From an uncultured Bacilli bacterium (GTDB lineage: Bacteria; Bacillota_I; Bacilli_A; RFN20; CAG-826): a stretch of DNA of 33,602 nt. The stretch spans positions 1 through 33,602 of the forward strand of contig CAJOLV010000013.1 in assembly GCA_905235515.1 (NCBI GenBank). Reading direction: 5' to 3'. Below the pieces are notes generated by a model. It was given only the letters and a program-made list of their open reading frames with translations. It made no database searches and was not told where the DNA came from. Positions 1-5,750 of this stretch are shown here, piece by piece (position 1 is the first letter of the stretch; each line of letters opens with the position of its first letter). Both the position numbers and the translations under genes were made by a program.

Positions 1-46
1 GCTGCTTAAAAATATCCTTTCTGGTTTGGCAAAAATATGATACCAC

Positions 47-84
47 AAAAAGAAAAAGCGCTGATGGTTAATCATCAACACTTT
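47..84 (-). terminator. Rho-independent terminator, distal of a tandem pair
   Basis: Read on the minus strand, an imperfect stem (outer arms 79-84 and 55-60, inner arms 73-77 and 62-66, loop 67-72) is followed by a U-rich tract (47-54). It lies downstream of rplT and a first terminator at 103-130, so it probably acts as a back-up stop for the infC operon. Confidence 0.6.
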
Positions 85-102
85 GCTTTATTGGCCTGTT
101 GC

Positions 103-130
103 AAAATAAAAGAGGGAATTTAATCCCTCT
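103..130 (-). terminator. Terminator of the infC-rpmI-rplT operon
   Basis: The arms AGAGGGA (124-130, minus reading) and TCCCTCT (111-117) form a 7-bp stem with a short AT loop, followed on the minus strand by TTTATTTT. It begins 18 nt after the rplT stop codon. Confidence 0.8.
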
Positions 131-147
131 AATATCTTGTTAGCTAA

Positions 148-504
148 TTATTTAACGTTCTTCTTTGCTAATTTCACTAAATCGGCAAAGGCTTTTGGAT
201 CGTTAATTGCTAATTCTGAGAGCATTTTACGGTTAATGTTAACTTTTGCTTCTTTTAAACCGAACATGAATTTGCTATAGGAAATGTCGTTTAAGCGGCA
301 GGCAGCGTTGATACGTCTGATCCATAATTTTCTATAGTCTCTTTTAAGTTTACGACGATCAATATACGCATAGCGTAAGCTGTGCATAACTTGCTCTTTA
401 GCGGTTTTAAAGAGTAAGTGTTTGCTTCCGAAGTAACCGGAGGCTCTTTTTAAAACTCTCTTGCGGCGTGCGTGTGTAACGGTGCCACCTTTAACTCTTG
501 CCAT
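148..504 (-). CDS. rplT: 50S ribosomal protein L20
   Basis: Large-subunit ribosomal protein L20 binds 23S rRNA early in 50S assembly. In Firmicutes it also represses its own operon by binding the infC leader RNA. The 118-aa length is the family's usual size. The Lys/Arg-rich N-terminus ([18 protein letters not shown]), the YAYIDRR segment and the central WIRRINAA motif are diagnostic. The ATG is preceded by a strong AAGGAGG. It is the last gene of infC-rpmI-rplT, 14 nt behind rpmI, and is followed by two terminators. The leader at 1290-1420 is its likely autoregulatory target. Confidence 0.97.
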   Translation of the reverse strand: MARVKGGTVTHARRKRVLKRASGYFGSKHLLFKTAKEQVMHSLRYAYIDRRKLKRDYRKLWIRRINAACRLNDISYSKFMFGLKEAKVNINRKMLSELAINDPKAFADLVKLAKKNVK

Positions 505-518
505 TATCGATTACCTCC

Positions 519-713
519 TTACTTGACGATGAGGAACTTAATTCTCTTATAGTCGGACTTGTGGACAAGGCCAGCTTTCATTAAGTGTCTCTTTTGTTTT
601 GTTGTTTTGTGTGGGGCTAAATGTGAACGGTATGCATGACCACGGACAACTTTACCGGTGCCTGTAACCTTAATACGCTTCATTAAAGCGCGTTTGCTTT
701 TCATTTTTGGCAT
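519..713 (-). CDS. rpmI: 50S ribosomal protein L35
   Basis: Small basic large-subunit ribosomal protein of 64 aa, the normal size for bacterial L35. It starts with the family signature MPKMKSKRALMKR and has the HLAPHKTTKQKRHL core. An AGGAGGA Shine-Dalgarno precedes the ATG. It sits 18 nt downstream of infC and 14 nt upstream of rplT, which is the standard conserved order. Nothing about it looks unusual. Confidence 0.96.
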   Translation of the reverse strand: MPKMKSKRALMKRIKVTGTGKVVRGHAYRSHLAPHKTTKQKRHLMKAGLVHKSDYKRIKFLIVK

Positions 714-731
714 AACTAGTTTCCTCCTACT

Positions 732-1280
732 TTATTTGTTTTTCTTTGGTGCGAGGATTGCGTACATCCACTTTCCTTCCATCGCACTTGGTTTCTCGAC
801 TACTGCGTAGTCACTTAATAAAGCGATAAACTTATCCATAGCTTCTTGACCGACTTCAATGTGAGTCATTTGACGGCCTCTGAAGCGAACACCAACTTTA
901 ACTTTATTGCCTTCTTGAATGAATCTAATGGCAGCGCGTGCTTTTGTTTCCATATCATGCGCGCCGATTTGGGGAGTTAATTGAATTTCTTTAACTTCGA
1001 TGATGCGTTGATTTTTCTTCGCTTCTTTAGCTTTCTTTTGTTGCTCGAAGCGGTATTTCCCATAATTGAGAAGTTTGCATACTGGTGGTTCTGCTTTTGG
1101 AGAAACACACACGAGATCTAATTCATATTCGTTAGCTTTTAATTGAGCTTCACGAGATGACATAACTCCTAGTTGTTCACCATTTGGGCCAATGAGTCGA
1201 ACACTTGGAAAACGAACAGATTCATTAATTAATTCACTCTGTTGCTTGTTAGGTTTCTTTTGGTTGTTGTTCGGTACGAT
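732..1280 (-). CDS. infC: Translation initiation factor IF-3 (probable AUC start)
   Basis: IF-3 binds the 30S subunit, prevents premature 50S joining and rejects non-canonical start codons. The N-terminal domain has INESVRFPSVRLIGPNGEQLG, and the C-terminal domain has the VKVGVRFRGRQMTH core and ends in LAPKKNK. The start needs care. A GTG at 1287-1289 gives a longer reading, but the Shine-Dalgarno AAAGGAGA (1290-1297) touches it, leaving no spacing. An in-frame ATC at 1278-1280 is 9 nt from the SD, and an ATA lies at 1284-1286. infC classically starts with AUU or another rare codon so that IF-3 can repress itself, so I favour ATC; 1289 is the alternative. First gene of infC-rpmI-rplT, behind an attenuator leader. 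Confidence 0.93.
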   Translation of the reverse strand: MVPNNNQKKPNKQQSELINESVRFPSVRLIGPNGEQLGVMSSREAQLKANEYELDLVCVSPKAEPPVCKLLNYGKYRFEQQKKAKEAKKNQRIIEVKEIQLTPQIGAHDMETKARAAIRFIQEGNKVKVGVRFRGRQMTHIEVGQEAMDKFIALLSDYAVVEKPSAMEGKWMYAILAPKKNK

Positions 1281-1289
1281 AAGTATCAC

Positions 1290-1420
1290 TCTCCTTTGCT
1301 AAAAAAACGGATGCATAGTGCACCCGTTAACAAATCTAGCCCTAGAGATGTAGTGTTAAGCCAACTGACTTTTGTCGGTCTGGCGAGAAGCGGGTGCCTC
1401 TGCTTTCTACTGTTTTTGCG
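1290..1420 (-). promoter_or_regulatory. L20-type leader (attenuator) upstream of infC
   Basis: The ~130-nt transcribed leader contains an intrinsic terminator just before the infC ribosome-binding site (1301-1327). Further upstream on the minus strand it has the segment GGCACCCGCTTC (about 1385-1397). That segment is complementary to the 5' arm of the terminator (CGGGTGC), so the RNA can switch between two folds. This is the arrangement of the Firmicutes L20 leader, in which L20 binding favours termination. The identification rests on position and base pairing and has not been checked with a covariance model. Confidence 0.8.
1301..1327 (-). terminator. Attenuator hairpin in the infC leader
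   Basis: On the minus strand ACGGGTGC pairs with GCATCCGT (one G-U pair) around a 5-nt loop and is followed by a run of U. It lies immediately before the infC Shine-Dalgarno and would stop transcription before the coding region. Confidence 0.85.
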
Positions 1421-1426
1421 TGATTG

Positions 1427-1456
1427 ATAATATCACTTAATAATATTATTAGTCAA
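1427..1456 (-). promoter_or_regulatory. Sigma-A-type promoter of the infC operon
   Basis: On the minus strand, -35 TTGACT (1451-1456) and -10 TATTAT (1427-1432) are separated by 18 nt. Transcription would begin near 1420 and give the ~130-nt leader. Confidence 0.7.
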
Positions 1457-1670
1457 CAATTTCTTTTTCACTTATCAATAGATAAAAGGAAAACATCATT
1501 TTTAATAACACTTCTAATCAAAAATAAATATTTTTAAGTAACTAGTTTTCATATAAGCGATGTGATTGTGTCCATTATTCAAAAACAACTAAATTACATT
1601 GTGAAAAAATCCTTTCCGAAGGCAAATAAACTCATAAAACACTGAACCAATTATTTACTAGTAAATAAAG
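1457..1670. other. Divergent intergenic region, mostly uncharacterised
   Basis: This part of the 492-nt gap between infC and the Fic gene is AT-rich, and I see no coding sequence in it. A short 4-bp hairpin with a U-tract on the minus strand (around 1606-1622) is too weak to call. The only clear structure is the palindrome at 1651-1668. Confidence 0.5.
1651..1668. repeat. 18-bp perfect palindrome
   Basis: TTATTTACTAGTAAATAA is a perfect 18-bp inverted repeat without spacer, 57 nt upstream of the -35 element of the Fic-gene promoter. It looks like a binding site for a dimeric regulator, but no regulator is identified. AT-rich palindromes also arise by chance. Confidence 0.5.
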
Positions 1671-1702
1671 AATACCGAGAAAAAATTAACTCGGTATTTT
1701 TT
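1671..1702 (+). terminator. Terminator in the divergent region before the Fic gene
   Basis: A 9-bp perfect stem (AATACCGAG, 1671-1679, with 1690-1698) around a 10-nt A-rich loop is followed by a T run on the plus strand. There is no plus-strand gene upstream, so it may block antisense transcription entering from the left or terminate a short unannotated transcript. Confidence 0.75.
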
Positions 1703-1724
1703 GGCTAAAAATATGTAATTAAAA

Positions 1725-1753
1725 TTGCAAAGGGTCGTACGCTCGTGTATGAT
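1725..1753 (+). promoter_or_regulatory. Promoter of the Fic / EF-G-like pair
   Basis: -35 TTGCAA (1725-1730) and -10 TATGAT (1748-1753) with a 17-nt spacer. The predicted start near 1760 gives a ~20-nt leader that contains the GAGGA ribosome-binding site. Confidence 0.65.
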
Positions 1754-1781
1754 ATCAATAGTTTAGAGGAAAAACCAATAT

Positions 1782-2819
1782 ATGAAAATGTTCGATTTAA
1801 AAGGAACAGTTTTGGCTTTAACTACCCCAAATATTGTATCATTACTCAATTCTATTGAACTCTATAGGGGGAAGACATTAGTAGTTTCTAATTTAAAGAA
1901 GCTCGATGCCTTAAAGAAAATTGCCCGTAAAAGTGGGGCTATTGCATCTAATTATTTAGGAAACGTTTTCCTTTCTGATAATGAAGAAAAAGATTTATTT
2001 GAAAAGGGCAAGCACCCTTCTACTTTTCCCCAACATATTGTTAAAGGTTATTGTGAAGCATTAGATTTAATCGATAAGGTATATAAATTTCAACCATTTG
2101 ATCGCTCTTTTGTATCGACTTTACATTTTTATATGTATCGCGTTTATAACCAAGAGATTGGTGGTAAATTTAAAGACACTCAAAACTATATCCAAGAGAT
2201 GATGCCAGATGGCAATTATCATACGATTTTTGTTCCTGCTGCACCGGAAGAAGTTGTTCCGTTATTAGATAATTTAATTTATCAATTCAACTTATTAGCG
2301 GCCGATGAAGAAGTGAACAAACTATTACTCATTTCTGCGTTCTTATTAGACTTTATGTGTATCCATCCATATAGCCATGGCAATGGACGTTTATCGAGAT
2401 TAATTCTTAATTTCTTATTGAAGAAATTCGGATATATGATTGATGATTATTACTCACTATCTTATATTATCAAACAAAGAATTGGCGACTATATTGATGC
2501 CTTTGAAGCCAGCGCTCACGGATGGGAAGAAAACACAAATGATTATTCAATTTACGTTTCCTTCTTGTTAAGAAGCATATTAGAAGGTTATCATAAATTA
2601 GATTACATCTTAGAAGTTAACGGCATGCCCGGCACTGCTGAAGAAAAAATCTATAAGGTCGTTAATGATAGCGCCACCCCAATTACTAAACAAGTGGTGC
2701 AAAACATCTTATATTCAACGTCCCCAGCGACAATTGAAAAATCCTTAGCCTCATTACAAAAGGCCGGCAAGATTCAATTGATCACCAAAGGTCGTTACTC
2801 AAAATATTTTAGAATGTAA
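1782..2819 (+). CDS. Fic-domain protein with altered active-site and inhibitory motifs
   Basis: Fic proteins usually transfer AMP from ATP to a Ser/Thr/Tyr of a target protein. The 345-aa protein has an N-terminal helical part, the Fic core and a C-terminal winged-helix-like domain (about 285-345), the layout of stand-alone bacterial Fic regulators. The Fic loop is at residues 195-206, HPYSHGNGRLSR: His195 and both Arg are kept, but the Mg-binding Asp/Glu expected at 199 is His. The self-inhibitory motif, normally S-x-x-x-E-G/N, aligns with ASNYLGN at 55-61, where Leu59 replaces the inhibitory Glu. The protein may therefore be unrestrained but catalytically changed, or a non-AMPylating binding protein. 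It has its own promoter, the GAGGA site sets the first ATG as start, and it is probably co-transcribed with the EF-G-like gene 15 nt downstream. Confidence 0.88.
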   Translation: MKMFDLKGTVLALTTPNIVSLLNSIELYRGKTLVVSNLKKLDALKKIARKSGAIASNYLGNVFLSDNEEKDLFEKGKHPSTFPQHIVKGYCEALDLIDKVYKFQPFDRSFVSTLHFYMYRVYNQEIGGKFKDTQNYIQEMMPDGNYHTIFVPAAPEEVVPLLDNLIYQFNLLAADEEVNKLLLISAFLLDFMCIHPYSHGNGRLSRLILNFLLKKFGYMIDDYYSLSYIIKQRIGDYIDAFEASAHGWEENTNDYSIYVSFLLRSILEGYHKLDYILEVNGMPGTAEEKIYKVVNDSATPITKQVVQNILYSTSPATIEKSLASLQKAGKIQLITKGRYSKYFRM

Positions 2820-2834
2820 TTAAGGAGATTGAAC

Positions 2835-4895
2835 ATGGCAAAAGTATTTGAAGCTAAAAACATTCGCAACGTCGTTGTATTAGGTCACCAATCCAGTGGT
2901 AAGACCTCATTAACAGAAGGATTAGCCTTTGTTAGTGGTGGAATCGGTGTCAAAGGTGAGGTGGAAAAGAAAAACACATTATCTGACTACACAGCAGAAG
3001 AACAAAGAAGAGGTTCCTCTACTCAAGCGGCAGTCATCCCAGTCATTTATAGAGACCACAAAGTCAATATTATTGACATTCCTGGCAATGATGACTTCAT
3101 CGGTGAAGTTATCGGTGTGACAAAAATTGTCAAAGGCGCTATTTTGATGGTTGATGCCTCTGTCGGTGTGCAAGTTGGTACAGTTAAACATTGGCAACAA
3201 TTAAAGAGGCATCATATTCCAACCTTCATCTTTATCAATAAGATGGATAAAGAAAATGTCAACTTTGATGAAGTGTTAGATGAAATTAGAGAAAAATTAG
3301 GCAAACAAGCCGTTCCATTCGCTTATCCATTAGGTCATGATGCGAGCTTTGATGGCTTTGCCAATTGTGTTGATATGAAAGCTTTCAAGTTCTCTGGCAA
3401 AGATAGAACAGAAGTCGATATCCACGAAGATAAAAAAGCAAAAGTTCAAGAACTCCACGATGTCATCGTTGAAGAAGTCGCTAAGACTGACGATGCATTA
3501 TTAGATAAATTCTTTATGGGTGAAGAATTCACACCAGAAGAAATCCAAGGCGCTTTAAGAAAAGGTGTCTTAGCCGGTGAAATCGTTCCAGTATTAGTTG
3601 GTGCTTCCACCAAGAATATTGGCTTAAAAACATTATTAGATATGTTTATCGATTTCTTACCATCACCAGCTGATTTAGGCGCATTTGAAGCCACTGATGA
3701 TAATGGCAAACCAGTCGAAAGAAAAACTGATGATAATGAACCATTCTCCGCTTATGTCTTTAAGACAGTTGTCGACCCGTATTCAGGCGTCATTAACTTA
3801 ATTAAAGTTAACAGTGGTGTCCTCCATAGTGGTGATGATGTCTATGTTAATAATGGCACTCAAAGAGTCTCTATGCTCTATAGTATGTGTGGCAAGAAAT
3901 TAGATTCCATTACTGAAGTTCACGCTGGCGATATCGCTGCTATCACCCGTTTAGATGGCGTTGCTTCTGGTATGAGCTTATCTAATCCAAAGAACGTTAC
4001 AATTTATAAACCAGCCCATTATCCAACCGCAGTTATCTTCAAAGCCATTGAAATCAAAAATAAGAACGATGAATCTAAATTAGGTCCAGCACTTCAAAAG
4101 ATTCAATTAGAAGATCCATGTGTGGAAGTTAAACGTAACAATGAAACTAAGCAATTATTATTAGGTGGTGTTTCTAACTCCCATATCGACTTCGTCTTAG
4201 GTAAATTAAAAGATATCTATAAGATCGAAGTTGGCACCTCCCCAATGAAAGTTGTCTATCGCGAATCTATTAAAGCCACCGCAGAAGGTGATGGCCGTTA
4301 TGTCAAACAATCTGGTGGTAGTGGATTCTATGGTGTTGTAAAGATGAGATTTGAACCAACACAAGGTGAATCTGAATTCGCTGAAGAAGTCTTCGGTGGT
4401 GCGGTTCCAAAGAACTACTTCCCAGCTGTTGAAAAAGGTTTCTTTGAAGCCCTCAATAGTGGTCTACTCGCTGGCTTCCCAGTCATCGGAGTTAAAGGTG
4501 TCTTAGTCGATGGTAAATATCACCCAGTCGATAGTAACGAACAAGCCTTCAAGATGGCCGGTATCTTAGCCTTCAAGGATGCATACATGAAATGTAAACC
4601 AATCATTCTTGAACCAATCATGAGAATTCACGTCGTTGCTCCAAGCCAATACACTGGTGATATGATGTCCGACTTAAATACCAGACGTGCTCGTATCCAA
4701 AATATGGAAGAACACGATGGTAACCAAGATATCGAAGCTTTAGTTCCAGAAGCCGAAATCATTGACTACGCAACTCAATTAAAGTCTATTACACAAGCTT
4801 CTGGTTACTTCACCAGAGAATTTGAAGACTACGAAGAAGTCCCAGAATTCTTAAAAGAAAAAGTTATTAAGGAAAATAAAGTTTCCGAACAATAA
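2835..4895 (+). CDS. EF-G-like translational GTPase (second-type elongation factor G)
   Basis: A 686-aa protein with full EF-G architecture: GTPase domain, domain II, and domains III-V, including the domain IV loop (YHPVDSNEQAF) and a domain V like EF-G (MMSDLNTRRARIQNME). G1 is GHQSSGKT (17-24) and G4 is NKMD (135-138). G2 is RRGSST (58-63), where canonical EF-G has RGIT. G3 is DIPGNDDF (81-88), in which Asn85 replaces the catalytic His of DTPGH. These departures place it with the EF-G-like/EF-G2 paralogues rather than the main translocase, and GTP hydrolysis may be slow or differently triggered. ATG 2835 is chosen because AAGGAG lies 7 nt upstream; a TTG at 2829 is too close. Codon use looks like a well-expressed gene. 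A main fusA is expected elsewhere but cannot be seen in this window. Confidence 0.9.
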   Translation: MAKVFEAKNIRNVVVLGHQSSGKTSLTEGLAFVSGGIGVKGEVEKKNTLSDYTAEEQRRGSSTQAAVIPVIYRDHKVNIIDIPGNDDFIGEVIGVTKIVKGAILMVDASVGVQVGTVKHWQQLKRHHIPTFIFINKMDKENVNFDEVLDEIREKLGKQAVPFAYPLGHDASFDGFANCVDMKAFKFSGKDRTEVDIHEDKKAKVQELHDVIVEEVAKTDDALLDKFFMGEEFTPEEIQGALRKGVLAGEIVPVLVGASTKNIGLKTLLDMFIDFLPSPADLGAFEATDDNGKPVERKTDDNEPFSAYVFKTVVDPYSGVINLIKVNSGVLHSGDDVYVNNGTQRVSMLYSMCGKKLDSITEVHAGDIAAITRLDGVASGMSLSNPKNVTIYKPAHYPTAVIFKAIEIKNKNDESKLGPALQKIQLEDPCVEVKRNNETKQLLLGGVSNSHIDFVLGKLKDIYKIEVGTSPMKVVYRESIKATAEGDGRYVKQSGGSGFYGVVKMRFEPTQGESEFAEEVFGGAVPKNYFPAVEKGFFEALNSGLLAGFPVIGVKGVLVDGKYHPVDSNEQAFKMAGILAFKDAYMKCKPIILEPIMRIHVVAPSQYTGDMMSDLNTRRARIQNMEEHDGNQDIEALVPEAEIIDYATQLKSITQASGYFTREFEDYEEVPEFLKEKVIKENKVSEQ

Positions 4896-4914
4896 TCAAT
4901 TACAATTATTAAAC

Positions 4915-4945
4915 AATCCAGGCAGTCAAATGTCTGGATTTTTTC
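4915..4945 (+). terminator. Terminator after the EF-G-like gene
   Basis: A 10-bp stem (4915-4924 with 4931-4940, one G-U pair) and a 6-nt loop are followed by TTTTTT. It closes the Fic / EF-G-like unit. Confidence 0.88.
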
Positions 4946-4967
4946 TTGTCTAAGTGGAAAAGAAAAA

Positions 4968-5091
4968 TGTGGAAAAAAGTATCCACATATTTATATTAAC
5001 TATATTTAATTTATTTATTACTAAAGTATTAACTAAATATAAATATATGGATAACTCTGTGGACAAAAAATAAGTGTTGAATTTATCCAAA
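4968..5091. other. Cluster of five near-consensus DnaA-box 9-mers with an AT-rich core
   Basis: Five 9-mers each differ by one base from TTATCCACA or its complement: 4968-4976 (TGTGGAAAA), 4979-4987 (GTATCCACA), 5046-5054 (TATGGATAA), 5058-5066 (TGTGGACAA) and 5083-5091 (TTATCCAAA). They flank a 58-nt stretch (4988-5045) with only four G/C bases, resembling an unwinding element. None is a perfect box and dnaA/dnaN are not nearby. It could be a replication-origin part, a DnaA-titration site or a DnaA-controlled promoter. Confidence 0.4.
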
Positions 5092-5106
5092 TTAACCCCA
5101 TAAAAT
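5077..5106 (+). promoter_or_regulatory. Promoter giving an almost leaderless transcript
   Basis: -35 TTGAAT (5077-5082) and -10 TAAAAT (5101-5106) are 18 nt apart. The expected start point (about 5112-5114) is only a few bases before the ATG at 5118, and no Shine-Dalgarno is present. A DnaA-box-like 9-mer lies in the spacer. Confidence 0.5.
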
Positions 5107-5117
5107 AGTGGCGTCCT

Positions 5118-5495
5118 ATGAGTAAGAAAACTGATTTAAAAAATGTGAATGATTCCCTGATTGAAGCTATAAAATCCCTTCCTAACCCCATGTTTGATAG
5201 TAAGCACAATCTTGAAATTTATATTGAGGGAAATGCGAGAAGCAATCAAACTAGAGTCGAACATATCGTACAAAAAAGGCACGATTTAAAAGTAAGAGAT
5301 ATCGAATCTGTGTTTGAAGGAATTAAAAAGTATTATTTGTATGTAAAAGACCCTGTATACAAAGATACTTTCAACTATTACATTGTTAGAAAAGGACAAG
5401 ATAAAGGGTTTATAAAAGTATCAATACAAATAGACCATAGAAACCCAAAAAGAGCATGGATTAAAACCATATATATCACTTATCGCATTAAATAG
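5118..5495 (+). CDS. Small unrecognised protein, possibly a BECR-fold nuclease
   Basis: A 125-aa basic protein without signal peptide or membrane segment. I do not recognise it with certainty. The order RVEHIVQKRH (about 46-55), a helical DIESVFEGI segment, then several beta-strand-like stretches (FNYYIVRK, FIKVSIQID, TIYITYRI) resembles the phage/toxin barnase-EndoU-ColicinE5/D-RelE nuclease group. That is a weak fold-level resemblance, not a family assignment. No antitoxin-like partner is adjacent. It stands alone between the DnaA-box-like cluster and the tandem RNA, with an almost leaderless promoter and no ribosome-binding site. The start is the first ATG after the promoter; no better one exists. 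The coordinates and reading frame are clear even though the function is not. Confidence 0.65.
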   Translation: MSKKTDLKNVNDSLIEAIKSLPNPMFDSKHNLEIYIEGNARSNQTRVEHIVQKRHDLKVRDIESVFEGIKKYYLYVKDPVYKDTFNYYIVRKGQDKGFIKVSIQIDHRNPKRAWIKTIYITYRIK

Positions 5496-5497
5496 TT

Positions 5498-5526
5498 TTA
5501 TCAACTTTCTAAAAGTTTGATATAAT
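5498..5526 (+). promoter_or_regulatory. Extended -10 promoter of the tandem structured RNA
   Basis: A perfect TATAAT (5521-5526) preceded by TGA makes an extended -10 element. A weak -35 TTATCA (5498-5503) lies 17 nt upstream. The predicted start is at about 5533, exactly where the first RNA copy begins. Confidence 0.75.
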
Positions 5527-5533
5527 ACAAATG

Positions 5534-5618
5534 TCAGAGGTGGAGAACCAGTGTACGACCACGACGCATTCCTTCGGGAATGGATGCAGCGTTCCGGAAT
5601 GTTAACTGCTCCGGCTGA
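5534..5618 (+). repeat. RNA repeat, copy A
   Basis: First copy of the tandem RNA domain. It has the shared 34-nt 5' block (5534-5567), a TTCG-capped variable hairpin (5567-5582), the shared GATGCAGCG segment, and a second hairpin with the invariant 11-nt loop (5599-5609). Confidence 0.85.
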
Positions 5619-5627
5619 CGAGATTAT

Positions 5628-5713
5628 TCAGAGGTGGAGAACCAGTGTACGACCACGACGCGCCTTGATAAGAGGCGGATGCAGCGATCCAGGATGTTAA
5701 CTGCCCTGGCTGA
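5628..5713 (+). repeat. RNA repeat, copy B
   Basis: Second copy. It has the same 34-nt 5' block (5628-5661), a different variable hairpin (5661-5677) that keeps its pairing, and a covaried second hairpin (5689-5709) with the same 11-nt loop (5694-5704). Confidence 0.85.
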
Positions 5714-5729
5714 AGGTCTTAGTAAAGAG

Positions 5730-5750
5730 ATGTCCTGATGGACATTTTTT
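5730..5750 (+). terminator. Terminator of the tandem structured RNA
   Basis: The stem ATGTCC/GGACAT (5730-5735 with 5740-5745) and tetraloop TGAT are followed by a T run. It lies 16 nt after copy B. The remaining ~130 nt to the next gene are AT-rich with no clear structure. Confidence 0.88.

Larger units (their letters stand above)
5533..5750 (+). ncRNA. Tandem two-domain structured RNA of unknown class
   Basis: A free-standing ~218-nt transcription unit: promoter at 5498-5526, two copies of an ~85-nt domain (5534-5618 and 5628-5713, period 94 nt), and a terminator at 5730-5750. The first 34 nt of each copy are identical. Hairpin 1 is CATTCC/GGAATG with a TTCG loop in copy A (5567-5582) and CGCCT/AGGCG in copy B (5661-5677). 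Hairpin 2 is CCGGA/TCCGG in copy A (5594-5614) and CCAGG/CCTGG in copy B (5689-5709), closing an identical 11-nt loop, ATGTTAACTGC. The outer ends TCAG and CTGA pair, extended by U-A in copy B. Stems differ by compensating changes while loops and joining strands are identical, a hallmark of selected RNA structure. CAGT in the 5' block could pair with ACTG in loop 2 as a pseudoknot. No reading frame runs through it. It could be a regulatory RNA or a tandem sensor; I see no antiterminator. Confidence 0.85.

Noticed and set aside
1242-1427. Plus-strand open frame opposite the infC leader
   Set aside because: It lies antisense to the infC start and structured leader, has no ribosome site, and its residues reflect the hairpins.
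1606-1622. Minus-strand terminator before the infC promoter
   Set aside because: The stem is only 4 bp, although a U run follows; too weak to call.
5594-5640. Hammerhead ribozyme core (CTGACGAG after copy A)
   Set aside because: The matching GAAA segment and closing stems are missing, and copy B has CTGAAGG at the same place.
5534-5713. CRISPR array
   Set aside because: There are only two copies, the unit is ~85 nt with internal covarying hairpins, no spacers follow the CRISPR size pattern and no cas genes are present.
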